Part shown: positions 1 through 8,373 of the stretch, in pieces | Position numbering within the stretch: position 1 is the first letter of the stretch | Layout of the letters: every line of letters starts with the position of its first letter | From: Sinohyriopsis cumingii | Taxonomy: Eukaryota; Mollusca; Bivalvia; Unionida; Unionidae | Assembly (NCBI GenBank): GCA_028554795.2 | Contig: CM068826.1 | Coordinates: 100,151,846-100,215,845, forward strand | Length of the DNA: 64,000 bases | Direction of reading: 5' to 3' | Program-made: the position numbers and the translations under genes | The notes under the pieces: model-generated | What the model saw: only the letters and a program-made list of their open reading frames with translations | What the model was told of the DNA's origin: nothing | Database searches by the model: none

Positions 1-2
1 CT

Positions 3-2566
3 ATCTTCAGTCATTGCCCTCACTGCAGCAAGATTCCTGGAGGACGTGAAAAAATCTTTCGGGGACCAAACACGTTAGCCGATTTTGCCTAATGGGTCTT
101 AGACCCCATCGACAAGACGTGGAGCCAAGGGGACATCGAACGTTACGGAGATTGTCATCGTCATGCCACGGTGATGGCTCACAATTTCTCCGGATACGAT
201 GGACAGTTTCTTTTGAGGTACTATACGGAACATGGCACCGAACGTCCTAAAGTGATTTTGAACGGAGCCAAAATCATTTTCATGCAAGTGGGACAAGTAC
301 AGTTTAAAGATTCGATGAGTTACTTGGCCATGCCTTTGAGCCGAATGCCTAAAACGTTTGGAATGACAGAAATGGCTAAAGGGTACTTTCCACACTTTTT
401 CAATACGGAAGCCAATCAACATGCTGTTCTACCCCATTTGCCTGAGGCTCACTATTACGACCCCGACAACATGCGTACCGAACAACGAGAAGCTTTCTAC
501 GCTTGGTACCAAGCTCACGCCTCGGACCCTTTCGACTTTCAGGAAGAAATGTTAAAGTATTGTCGTTCCGACGTGGACATTTTACGGCGTTGCTGTGGAA
601 AATTTCGAGAACTGTTCATGGAACACGGAGGGGTCGATCCTTTGAAAGAAGCTTGCACCATTGCCAAAGCGTGTTCCTTAGTGTACCGGCAACGATTCAT
701 GCCTGAAAACACCGTGGCTGTCATCAGTCCTCAAACGACCCACTATGTCAAGCGTCAATACTCGGTCAAAGCCCTACGTTGGTTACATTACTTGTGCGAC
801 AAGGAAGACAAATGGATTCAGCATGCCCGCAACGGAGGAGGCGAAAAGACCATCGGAACGTATTCGGTAGATGGCTGGGACTTAGAAAACCCCAAGATCG
901 TGTACGAGTTTAACGGTTGCTTATTTCACGGATGTCCCGTCTGTTACCCTGACCGTGGCACTAAAAATCAGTTTTTGCAACGAACCATGGAAGACTTGTA
1001 CCAGGACACTTGTCAGCGACGCCTAAAGTTAGAACAGCAAGGATACCAAGTGGTGGAAATGTGGGAACACGAGTACGATCACCGTTTGAAAACCGATCCC
1101 GAGTTTAAACGCCTCGTGGAAAGTTACCAGTTCATGGACCCGCTGAACCCGAGGGATAGTTTGTACGGAGGAAGGACCAATGCCACCTGTTTGCTGTACC
1201 AAGCCGACGAAGAGAAAGGAGAAGAAATCAAATACTTGGACGTGTGTTCGCTGTATCTCTACGTGTGCAAATATTGTCGCTTTCCTGTAGGGCACCCGCA
1301 ATTGTTCACGGAACACATCGACCTGAAAAACATTCGACAATACGAAGGCTTGATCAAGTGTAAAGTTTTGCCTCCCACGAACCTATACCATCCCGTCTTA
1401 CCTCACCATTGTCAAGGCAAACTGATGTTTCCCTTGTGCCGTACTTGTGCTGAAACGTGCAACCAGGACCAACCTTGCCATCACAGCCAGGAAGAACGTG
1501 CCTTGACGGGAACCTGGGTCAGCGTGGAATTGTTCAAAGCTCTGGACATGGGATACCAACTGTTAGAAGTGTACGAAATTTGCCACTTTCCCAAGACACA
1601 ACAGTACCACAAGGGTGACCCTACTCAGAAAGGCATTTTCGCTGACTACGTGGATGCCTTTTTGAAACTGAAACAAGAAGCCAGCGGCTATCCTTCCTGG
1701 TGTCACACTCCCGAAGACCAAATACAATTCAAAGAGAAATACTACGCACAAGAAGGCATCTCTTTAGACCACATCGAAAAAAACGAAGGCAGGCGATCGT
1801 TTGCCAAAGTGATGTTAAATTGCTTGTGGGGTAAAATGGCACAACGACCGTGTTTACCCAAGACGGAATATTTGACAGAACCTTCCCGCTACTTCCAGAT
1901 GATTCACGACAAAACCAAATACATGAAACACGTGGACGTCGTTCGAGAGAATTTGATCTTGGTCAATTACGACGAAGATCTGGACTTTGTACAAGACGAC
2001 CCTTTTGGAAATGTCATCATTGCGGCTTACGTGACAGCTCATGCTCGCTTAAAATTGTACGAAGCTTTAGAACTGTTAGAAGAAGGCGTCCTGTACTTTG
2101 ACACGGACAGTTGCATTTACATCCATCACCCGATTCAACAGCACCCTGACATCGAAGGAGACCGTTTAGGAGCCTGGACAGACGAGCATCCCAACGACAA
2201 GATTCTAAGTTTCGTCAGTGGTGGTCCCAAAAATTACGGCTACGAATACCGGGACAAACAAGGAGAAGTGCACACGACGTGCAAAGTGAAAGGACTGACT
2301 CTGAATCATCGTACCAGTCGAGTGGTCAACTTTGGGGTATTGAAAGAAGCCTTGCAATGGGAGAGGATGGAAACTTTAAAGTGACCACCTATCAACCGAA
2401 CAAGATTGTACGTTTACCCACTCACCACATCGTCAGTCGACCCTTGGAAAAAGTCTATCAAATTGTATACCAGAAGCGAGTGCGACTTCCCAATCACTTC
2501 ACCTTACCGTACGGTCACGTTGGTATTGGTCTGTATATGAAAAGGAACCCTAGGCAAGATCGATAG
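3..2566 (+). pseudogene. Polinton/adintovirus protein-primed DNA polymerase B, disrupted, 5' end off window
   Basis: Family-B DNA polymerase that would replicate the element from a terminal protein primer. The longest intact frame is 171-2384. Visible motifs, numbered from 171: ExoII-type AHNFSGYDG (3-11), ExoIII-type YCRSDVD (~130), the Polinton-typical insert YEFNGCLFHGCPVC, LYGGRTNA, motif A YLDVCSLY (D357; the usual following Pro is Leu), motif B KVMLNCLWGK (K546), motif C YFDTDS (642-647), and the PKNYGY region. Homologous coding continues upstream of 171 to the window edge but is crossed by an in-frame TAA at 90-92. The conserved C-terminus (KRV..PNHFTLPYGH) lies in another frame after about 2360 and ends at 2566, so there is also a one-base-type frameshift near 2355-2375. 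The catalytic motifs are intact, so decay looks recent. Family assignment is firm; the disruptions could in principle be assembly errors. Confidence 0.92.
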
Positions 2567-2633
2567 TTCATTGTTCATTGAAGTAACTTACCATGTCGTT
2601 GACGAAGAAGAAACCAGATTGGTTAGGAGTCAA

Positions 2634-2840
2634 ATGTTGGACATCACCGAGACCAGTGTTTTGAGGCTTGGACACAAGAGGTGGCCCAGTATGCACGAGA
2701 GTTATTCAAGGAAAAAAGTTACTTTTCAACCTGAGTTAGTGACGGTGCCAGAAGAACCCGTCACCCAGGAAAGGACTGTCGTGGACAGGCCTGAAAGACC
2801 CTTTCGGGAGGACACTTGTGTGACCTTACCCCTACTATAG
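2634..2840 (+). CDS. small hypothetical ORF after PolB (68 aa)
   Basis: An ORF of 68 codons from an ATG at 2634, between PolB and the poly(A) signal at 2985. The product is charged (RKKVTFQPELVTVPEEP, RPERPF). The open frame extends upstream to 2571 without another ATG. I recognise no family. It may be a real small Polinton gene, a remnant, or chance; its position on the coding strand of a compact element is the main support. Confidence 0.25.
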   Translation: MLDITETSVLRLGHKRWPSMHESYSRKKVTFQPELVTVPEEPVTQERTVVDRPERPFREDTCVTLPLL

Positions 2841-2984
2841 AACTGGTTAGAACTTTACCCAAAACATGTTGTACAGACACTTGTGTTTATTCCACGTTCA
2901 TGGTTATCATGTGCCTTTTATTCTTGTACTTAAGCCTTTGGCTTTTATGCATTTTTGTCTTTCGTATTCATGTTTGAAACATTC

Positions 2985-3013
2985 AATAAACGTGTTCTGA
3001 AAAAGTATATAAA
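2985..3013 (+). promoter_or_regulatory. poly(A) signal (AATAAA) followed by TATA box of the ATPase gene
   Basis: AATAAA at 2985-2990 would end the polymerase-side transcript. TATATAAA at 3006-3013 lies 48 nt upstream of the ATPase ATG at 3061, a normal spacing for RNA polymerase II initiation near 3036. Terminator and promoter are only 15 bp apart, as in compact DNA-virus genomes. Confidence 0.6.
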
Positions 3014-3060
3014 CTCTTGTCTTGTTTGTTTTTCGTGTCACAAGTGACATTTCTCACACC

Positions 3061-3804
3061 ATGGCTACCTCTGCTGTCTCTGCTCCCTCTTCCTCTACTG
3101 TCAAAGTCATTGACGAACACTTAGATCGTGCCAGTTGGGAGGCTTTGTATCTTCGCCATCCCTTTAACATGCTCATTGCTGGACCTAGCGGTTCAGGCAA
3201 AACCGAATTCGTCAAACGTTTGATCGAACATAAACATCATTTGATCGATCGACCCCCTCAACGAATCGTGTGGTGTTACAAAGAGTGGCAATCGGCGTAC
3301 AGCCTCTTGCGAGAAAGTCAAGGCGATTCCATCGTGTTTGTGGAAGGCATTCCTAAAGAAAACGACGGCATCGTCTCTGACTCCCGTCTAACCCATTTGG
3401 TCATTTTCGACGACATGTTAGGAGAAGACGAAGAAGAAATTAAACTGTGGTTCACGCGCAACGGGCATCACCGTAATGCCAGTGTCGTTTACATCACCCA
3501 AAATTTGTTTCAACAAAGTAAAGCCCATCGCACCATCAGTCTCAATGTGCATTACGTGGTCTTGTTTAAAAGCCCTCGAGATAAATCGCAAGTGCAAGTC
3601 TTAGCCAAACAGTTAGGAACGCCTTGGCTGACTCAGGCGTACGACGATGCCACTAAAACTCCACACGCCTATTTACTCGTCGATTTGAAACCTACGACTC
3701 CCGAGGATTTGCGATTTCGTACCCACTTGTTTCACCACTGGTGCCAAGACGGAGGGCCCGTCCTGTACACGTCTCCGTCCTCGACTTCATTTCACTCCAC
3801 ATAA
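3061..3804 (+). CDS. Polinton A32/FtsK-HerA-type genome packaging ATPase (247 aa)
   Basis: P-loop ATPase of the A32-like packaging family, which in Polintons is thought to drive DNA into the capsid. Walker A is GPSGSGKT (41-48), Walker B is LVIFDD (113-118), and the polar strand/sensor segment SVVYITQNLF is at 141-150. Length is normal for Polinton ATPases (about 250 aa). The open frame begins earlier at 3022 with a non-ATG codon; I chose ATG 3061 because it is the first ATG with a good Kozak context (CACACCATGG) and sits 48 nt after a TATA box. No break is visible. The next gene starts 55 nt downstream of the stop with its own TATA box. Confidence 0.93.
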   Translation: MATSAVSAPSSSTVKVIDEHLDRASWEALYLRHPFNMLIAGPSGSGKTEFVKRLIEHKHHLIDRPPQRIVWCYKEWQSAYSLLRESQGDSIVFVEGIPKENDGIVSDSRLTHLVIFDDMLGEDEEEIKLWFTRNGHHRNASVVYITQNLFQQSKAHRTISLNVHYVVLFKSPRDKSQVQVLAKQLGTPWLTQAYDDATKTPHAYLLVDLKPTTPEDLRFRTHLFHHWCQDGGPVLYTSPSSTSFHST

Positions 3805-3811
3805 AAAAATC

Positions 3812-3818
3812 TATAAAA
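3812..3818 (+). promoter_or_regulatory. TATA box of the 306-aa basic protein gene
   Basis: TATAAAA just after the ATPase stop codon (3802-3804) and 42 nt before the ATG at 3860. Initiation near 3842 would give a leader of about 20 nt. Confidence 0.6.
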
Positions 3819-3859
3819 ACCTCAGACCCTTTTTCGTCTGTCTCACTCTCAGTGCGAAC

Positions 3860-4780
3860 ATGACGTCCCTTCAGTCGCATCTTCCCGTCAAATTGATTCG
3901 TGCCTTGTATGGCATCAGTCGAGAAAAAGATCCACAAACACGAGCTCGTGTCTTAGAAGCTAGTCTCAAAGAAGTCTTACGATGGTTCACGGTGACGGCA
4001 CGTCAATTACTCCAAGGAATCATTCAGATTCCTCATCAAACCAAACGCTTTTTCGATCCAAACAAAGTCGCTTTGGTCCAACTGGCCGATCCCCGCATCG
4101 ACACTCAAACCAAAAAACAAATCATTTTGAAACCTGGAGGGAGCGGTACTCTAGGAGGGGTCATCATTCGCTCACTCTTAAGATGGGATCCAAATGCCCC
4201 CAAAGTTATCCCCAAGACAAAAGTCCAACGAAGCCCCAAGAAGAAAAAGACCAGGTCCCCAAGGACAACTTCTCCAGTGGCAGGACCCTCCTCTGACCAG
4301 ACACCACCACCACCCCGGAAAAAGAAAAGAAGCCCCCAGAAAAAGAAAAGTCCACAGAAAACTAGTCGCAAGAGAGGCACTTCGGCCAGGACGCAACCTT
4401 ACACTCGCAAACCACGACCTGCCACGGCGGTGACTGCGTCTCCGGCAGCTTCACGTTTGTCCACTTCTCCGTTAATGACACCCAGAACTGAAGAGTACTT
4501 GGAGACGTTGATCACACCAAGAACTTCTCCGTTGATGACCCCCAAAAGAACTTCCCCAGTGGCAGGAGTTTCCAATTTAGTGGCAGTGGCTGCTGCTCAC
4601 AAAGTACCTTCTCCCAAAATCAAAGTTCAAGAAAGATCGGGCATGTTACAAAGTTTACTGGATTTGTCCAAGCAAGAACTGGTTCGATTTAGTCCGTTAC
4701 GTACCCCTGCACGACGTGTCATGCCTGTCCTCAAACTGATACGACGTAAAGACAATCAGTGGCGACGCGTTCCAGTATAA
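3860..4780 (+). CDS. Polinton basic core-like protein with SPKK-rich tail (306 aa)
   Basis: Likely DNA-binding virion core or packaging protein; function is inferred from composition. Residues 1-107 form a conserved-looking domain ending in a Gly-rich segment (LKPGGSGTLGGVIIRSLL). From about 120 the protein is disordered, Lys/Arg/Pro rich, with histone H1-like (S/T)P-K/R motifs such as RSPKKKK and RSPQKKK, and repeated RTSPLMTP-like blocks, giving many proline-directed phosphosite candidates. The N-terminal domain aligns with the product of the next gene (4840-5226), so the two appear to be tandem paralogues, this one with a long basic extension. The stop codon overlaps the TATA box of that next gene. 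ATG 3860 is the first in frame and follows a TATA box at the right distance. No enzyme motif is seen. Confidence 0.75.
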   Translation: MTSLQSHLPVKLIRALYGISREKDPQTRARVLEASLKEVLRWFTVTARQLLQGIIQIPHQTKRFFDPNKVALVQLADPRIDTQTKKQIILKPGGSGTLGGVIIRSLLRWDPNAPKVIPKTKVQRSPKKKKTRSPRTTSPVAGPSSDQTPPPPRKKKRSPQKKKSPQKTSRKRGTSARTQPYTRKPRPATAVTASPAASRLSTSPLMTPRTEEYLETLITPRTSPLMTPKRTSPVAGVSNLVAVAAAHKVPSPKIKVQERSGMLQSLLDLSKQELVRFSPLRTPARRVMPVLKLIRRKDNQWRRVPV

Positions 4781-4787
4781 AAAAGGC
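4776..4787 (+). promoter_or_regulatory. TATA box overlapping the upstream stop codon
   Basis: TATAAAAAAGGCC at 4776-4788 includes the TAA stop (4778-4780) of the 306-aa gene and lies 64 nt before ATG 4840. A near-identical ATAAAAAGGCCT block recurs at 5223-5234 over the next gene's stop, suggesting a repeated core-promoter module. Confidence 0.55.
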
Positions 4788-4839
4788 CTGTGACCAAGTC
4801 GGGTATCAGTGTTTTTTTGGTGCTCCTGAAGACTCAAAG

Positions 4840-5226
4840 ATGTCACCCTCCAGAAAACCCCAAGGAAAGAAAAGGAAAGGACTGCCACCACGTTTAGCCA
4901 AACATGGGGACATGTTATCTGTCCTGTCCAAAGCTTCTCCACCCCTACGAAAAAAACTCATTCAAACAGCCTCCAAAGAGGTCATCGATACCGTGTGCGA
5001 ATGTTGTTTGAACGTTTTGAAAGGCACGATCCCTTTGTCCAAACACCAGAAACAATGCTTAGGCAAACATCGTCACGTTCTTCGCCAAATGGTTCAAAAG
5101 AAAATTCCCATTCGTCAAAACAAGAAGATGTTAGTGCAACGTGGAGGTATTTTACCTCTCTTGTTAGGCCCCATACTGAAAGGAGTCTTGGGAACCATGT
5201 TGGGAGGACTGGTGGGAGCAAGATAA
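4840..5226 (+). CDS. conserved small basic Polinton protein (128 aa)
   Basis: A short basic protein of a type recurrent in metazoan Polintons (recognised from family memory; function not established). Residues 1-20 are a basic head (RKPQGKKRKG). Residues 24-100 are helical with Cys pairs (CECC at 53-56). The end is a Gly/Leu-rich hydrophobic tail (RGGILPLLLGP, then MLGGLVGAR), reminiscent of adenovirus pVI/pX-like capsid cement peptides; MLGG fits the adenovirus protease site form [MIL]xGG, but this is only a short motif match. The start was chosen at ATG 4840 rather than the open-frame edge at 4759, because 4840 follows the TATA box at 4776. Its core aligns with the N-terminal domain of the preceding gene product. 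Confidence 0.75.
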   Translation: MSPSRKPQGKKRKGLPPRLAKHGDMLSVLSKASPPLRKKLIQTASKEVIDTVCECCLNVLKGTIPLSKHQKQCLGKHRHVLRQMVQKKIPIRQNKKMLVQRGGILPLLLGPILKGVLGTMLGGLVGAR

Positions 5227-5234
5227 AAAGGCCT
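5222..5234 (+). promoter_or_regulatory. TATA-like GATAAAAAGGCCT over the upstream stop codon
   Basis: GATAAAAAGGCCT covers the TAA stop at 5224-5226 and lies about 45 nt before ATG 5275. It shares ATAAAAA(A)GGCCT with the module at 4777-4789. The first base is G instead of T, so it is a weaker TATA match. Confidence 0.4.
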
Positions 5235-5274
5235 AGGAAGTTCCAAGATCTCAGAATCGACCCCTGACAACCCC

Positions 5275-5901
5275 ATGGAAGGACGAAAACTAGCTTTAGT
5301 GCCTTACAAACGATGGATGGAATACCATCGGTGGCAAGAACAACACACCCCGCATTTACCTCCCTATCCCCATTTGAGCGAGATGTCCCAGTTACAACAC
5401 GAATTGCAGTCCTTAATGGATCGCCAAGATTTGTCCGAAACAGAAAAATCGCAAAAGTACGCTCAACTCTTGCAACGACTGCAACTCTTTCACCAGAAAG
5501 CTTTAGACGAAACAGCTCTACCCACTCTGAAAGATTTTAAGACCTTGATGAAAAGTCCAGCACCATCACCAGTACCAGTACCAGTACCACCAGTACCCGT
5601 GACCAAGACAGAAAAAGGAGAAGAAGAGGAAGGGTTTCAAACTCCACCAGAAAAAGTACGCAAGTTAACAACACCACCTACCTCCAGAATTGGATGGATT
5701 AAAAAGATGATGGCCACCCCTTCTTCATCACAAGAGAAAAAGAAAGTGAAGACAGAAGTGAAACAAGAACCGATATCCCCCGCTCAGACATCCTTCTCCT
5801 CTTCGACACCTATTGCTGGCCGCACACGCAAAGCATTGCAATCCAAGAAAATACCCCAAGAGAAAAAGAGTAGCATCCTCCAAGAGTGGGTGTCTTATTA
5901 A
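5275..5901 (+). CDS. conserved Polinton Pro-rich protein of unknown function (208 aa)
   Basis: I recognise the overall type from metazoan Polintons: a short N-terminal LALVPYKRW-like motif, a helical middle (residues 35-90, L-S-E-T-E-K-x-x-K-Y-A-Q-L-L), then a low-complexity linker and a C-terminal IGWIKKMM segment. The linker has a PVPVPVPPVPV run (99-109) and an acidic patch (EKGEEEEG). Two overlapping SUMO-consensus sites, VKTE (158-161) and VKQE (162-165), lie in a Lys-rich stretch that could also be a nuclear localisation signal. No enzyme motif is visible. The integrase ATG follows 21 nt after the stop with no obvious TATA box, so the two may share a transcript. Confidence 0.7.
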   Translation: MEGRKLALVPYKRWMEYHRWQEQHTPHLPPYPHLSEMSQLQHELQSLMDRQDLSETEKSQKYAQLLQRLQLFHQKALDETALPTLKDFKTLMKSPAPSPVPVPVPPVPVTKTEKGEEEEGFQTPPEKVRKLTTPPTSRIGWIKKMMATPSSSQEKKKVKTEVKQEPISPAQTSFSSSTPIAGRTRKALQSKKIPQEKKSSILQEWVSY

Positions 5902-5921
5902 CACACCAACCAACACAAAAA

Positions 5922-7031
5922 ATGGAAAAAGTCTTAGCCAGCATTTACTACGATCCCTCCCATCCTGCAGGTTACGCAGGAGTTCAAAAATTGTATCGTG
6001 CTCCCAAAACGCGACTGAAAAGTCTCCGTTTACCTCAAGTGCAACGATGGTTACAAGAACAAGCTACCTACACTTTACACAAACCCATTCGACGCAAGTT
6101 TGCCAGAAGTCGCACCCGAGTGGAAGGCATCGATCATCAATGGCAAGCCGATTTAGCCGATGTCTCTCATTTGGCCAGCTACAATCGTGGCTACAAATAT
6201 TTGTTCTGTGTCATCGACGTCTTTTCCAAATTTGCCTGGGTCGTGCCCTTGACTTCCAAATCGAGCAGCGAGTTAGTGCGAGCCCTGCAACGGGTGTTGA
6301 AACAAAGCGGTCGTCACCCTCTTCGATGGCAAACGGACAAAGGCACCGAATTTATGAACCAAGCTTTCCAAAAAGAATTAAAGAAACGTGACATTCATTT
6401 TTTTACCACCGAGAATCCCGAAACCAAAGCCAGCATCGTGGGACGTTTTCAACGCACTTTGAAAGAACGCATGTGGAAATATTTTACGCATCACCACACT
6501 CTGAAGTACATCGACATCTTACCGCACCTGGTGCAAGCGTACAACCAATCTTACCATCGAAGCATCGGACGTGCCCCGCAAGACGTGACTCCCGAGAACG
6601 AAGTGTTGGTGTTTGAGCGCCTGTTTGGTACGTCCCCGACGAGGGCTGTCCCCGAGAAAAGTGGAATGTTGGCCGTAGGAGATTGGGTGCGCATTGGCAA
6701 AACCAAACGCACTTTCGACAAAGGTTACTTACCTAACTGGACGACCGAATTGTTTCGCGTCACTGGACGAGTGCATGGCCGTCATCCTGCCATCTATAAA
6801 TTGGAAGACATGAACGGAGAAGTGCTCAAAGGAACGTTTTATTTGCCCGAGTTACAACGTGTCACCAAAAAAGAAGACGACGTGTACGACATCGAAAGCA
6901 TTCTCGAACGCAGAACCCGTAAAGTGGGCAAACGACGTGTCAAAGAAGTCAAAGTACGTTGGAAAGGATATCCACCCAGTTTCGATTCTTGGATCGACGC
7001 TTCGCAAGTCATCGACTATAAAAAGAAGTGA
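5922..7031 (+). CDS. Polinton retrovirus-like integrase with chromodomain; catalytic Glu position is Gly (369 aa)
   Basis: Integrase for insertion of the element DNA. The N-terminal segment (1-65, IYYDPSHPAGYAGVQKLYRA) is typical of Polintons. The rve core has WQADL (D77) and WQTDKGTEF (D139). At the position of the third acidic residue the sequence reads SIVGRFQRTLK with Gly174, codon GGA at 6441-6443, where family members have Glu. This would abolish strand transfer if the sequence is correct. An SH3-like C-terminal domain (~248-312) precedes a chromodomain (321-367, YDIESILERR...VRWKGYPPSFDSWI), which in related elements may steer insertion to methylated chromatin. ATG 5922 was chosen over the open-frame edge at 5886 as the first ATG. 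The rest of the frame is intact. Confidence 0.93.
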   Translation: MEKVLASIYYDPSHPAGYAGVQKLYRAPKTRLKSLRLPQVQRWLQEQATYTLHKPIRRKFARSRTRVEGIDHQWQADLADVSHLASYNRGYKYLFCVIDVFSKFAWVVPLTSKSSSELVRALQRVLKQSGRHPLRWQTDKGTEFMNQAFQKELKKRDIHFFTTENPETKASIVGRFQRTLKERMWKYFTHHHTLKYIDILPHLVQAYNQSYHRSIGRAPQDVTPENEVLVFERLFGTSPTRAVPEKSGMLAVGDWVRIGKTKRTFDKGYLPNWTTELFRVTGRVHGRHPAIYKLEDMNGEVLKGTFYLPELQRVTKKEDDVYDIESILERRTRKVGKRRVKEVKVRWKGYPPSFDSWIDASQVIDYKKK

Positions 7032-7036
7032 CCATC

Positions 7037-7450
7037 ATGCCTTTTCACACAGACGCAGCTACGTCGACCACTCCTCCTTCACCCAGTTCTTCTGTGCAAG
7101 ATTTACAAAAAGAACCCTTGTGGGTGTGGTGTGGAGAACGTGTGCCTAAAACGCAAATCGTCTTTTTCTGCCAAATCTTCGTGGTGTATTGTGTCATCGG
7201 GGCAGCCATCGCCAATTTGAGTTTGCAACAAGGAGACAAACAATTGTGGACCATTTTATTGAGCAGTTGCATCGGTTACCTGCTTCCTAATCCCTTCCTG
7301 AAATTCACCTCGAACGGGAACCACGGGAACCTTGTGTCCAGTGCCAGTGCCAGTCACCACTCCAACCACAACCAGAACCCCATTTTGGGCGGAGACACGC
7401 CTCTGACGTCCACTAACCCCTCGGACAGCCACAGAACTCTGGAATTATGA
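7037..7450 (+). CDS. Polinton small membrane protein with two TM segments (137 aa)
   Basis: Residues 1-35 are Ser/Thr/Pro-rich. TM1 is about 41-62 (IVFFCQIFVVYCVIGAAIANL) and TM2 about 70-85 (WTILLSSCIGYLLPNP), followed by an Asn/Ser/His-rich tail. The IVFFCQ...NLS...LLSS..GYLLPNP pattern recurs in metazoan Polintons; its role (virion membrane, assembly or lysis) is unknown. The ATG lies 5 nt after the integrase stop. Its stop TGA (7448-7450) overlaps the next gene's ATG (7447-7449) as ATGA, so reinitiation or a shared transcript is possible. TATAAAAAG at 7017-7025 is too close to this ATG to be its own TATA box. Confidence 0.75.
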   Translation: MPFHTDAATSTTPPSPSSSVQDLQKEPLWVWCGERVPKTQIVFFCQIFVVYCVIGAAIANLSLQQGDKQLWTILLSSCIGYLLPNPFLKFTSNGNHGNLVSSASASHHSNHNQNPILGGDTPLTSTNPSDSHRTLEL

Positions 7451-8370
7451 GTCACCAAAACCAATTTTACTTAACCTTACCCAGTGACAGTTCCATGGAG
7501 GTGTTTCCCAAGAACACGTTGTGCTGTTACACGGCCAAATTACCTCAAGCCATCCCCTTAGATCACGAAGCCCATTGGGAAGTGGCTTTAGTAGAAATGA
7601 TTCACCCGACCCAAGTCCTCAATGTCCTTCCCAATCAAAAGTTTTTTGATGTGGAAGTTCATGACGAACAATTGCAACAGTGGATGGATAGCAATGTCAA
7701 ATATGACAAGAAAACCCGTACACAAAAGTACACCACCTATCACTTGTTCATTTCCCCAGGCTATTATTTTAGTGGTCAACATTTTGTCAGCACCATAGCC
7801 TCCAGGTTTAATGCCGTGTTTCTGAAAGCTTTGGAGCATGTTAACAAAAGTGTCACCATGGAGTACCACAAAACAGCTCGTCGCTTCTTGATGAAATTTG
7901 AACGGAGTAAAATCCTGTCCATTTTATTTTGTCCTGAATTGTATGACATGTTGGGCGGAGACATGAACCTGAGAATGAGCATGATGAAGAAAAGCGAATT
8001 ACCCATCGTTTACGACAACGAGTCTTTTAGCAAGTTATTTCGTGCCCCGGTAGAACTGAACCAAGGACTGAATTTGATGTTTGTGTACTCCGATGTGGTG
8101 GAGTATAACGTGGTGGGACACACCTCCGTACCGTTACTGCGTGTCATTCCTTTCAAAGTGGATTCTGCCACGAACACTGACGAGGAAGGTGGAAACACTT
8201 ACCACGTCCACCGCGAATTTGTACATCCTCACTATTTGCCTGTCAGTAAGTCGTATTTGGACACGGTCAACATTACTATAAAAGGAGATTTGGGACAAAA
8301 TATTCCATTCACCAAAGGAAAAGTCACGGTGAAACTCCATTTTCGAAAACGGTTTTCTCACGATTCGTAA
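7447..8370 (+). CDS. penton-like minor capsid protein candidate (307 aa)
   Basis: The N-terminus FYLTLPSDSSMEVFPKNTL followed by a Thr/Ala-Lys-Leu-Pro strand and HWEVALVEMIHP is a well-recurring signature of metazoan Polintons. I assign it to the single-jelly-roll minor capsid (PX/penton) from gene order and length. Beta-rich segments run through the protein and the C-terminus GKVTVKLHFRKRF is a typical last strand. It lies between the two-TM protein and the pX-like protein, upstream of the major capsid gene. No break is visible. A TATA box (8277-8285) near its 3' end probably serves the next gene. The family match is good; the exact structural role is inference. Confidence 0.75.
   Translation: MSHQNQFYLTLPSDSSMEVFPKNTLCCYTAKLPQAIPLDHEAHWEVALVEMIHPTQVLNVLPNQKFFDVEVHDEQLQQWMDSNVKYDKKTRTQKYTTYHLFISPGYYFSGQHFVSTIASRFNAVFLKALEHVNKSVTMEYHKTARRFLMKFERSKILSILFCPELYDMLGGDMNLRMSMMKKSELPIVYDNESFSKLFRAPVELNQGLNLMFVYSDVVEYNVVGHTSVPLLRVIPFKVDSATNTDEEGGNTYHVHREFVHPHYLPVSKSYLDTVNITIKGDLGQNIPFTKGKVTVKLHFRKRFSHDS
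8277..8285 (+). promoter_or_regulatory. intragenic TATA box upstream of the pX-like gene
   Basis: TATAAAAGG, a near-ideal TATA box, lies inside the 3' end of the penton-like gene, 97 nt before ATG 8374. Initiation near 8307 would give a 5' leader of about 65 nt. Confidence 0.4.
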
Positions 8371-8373
8371 GTC

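Noticed and set aside
4105-4396. Antisense ORFs in the 306-aa protein gene
   Set aside because: Shadows of the Lys/Pro-rich sense frame.
7017-7025. TATAAAAAG as a TATA box for the membrane protein
   Set aside because: The ATG is only about 20 nt away, so initiation would fall after the start codon; it is also explained by the Tyr-Lys-Lys codons of the integrase end.
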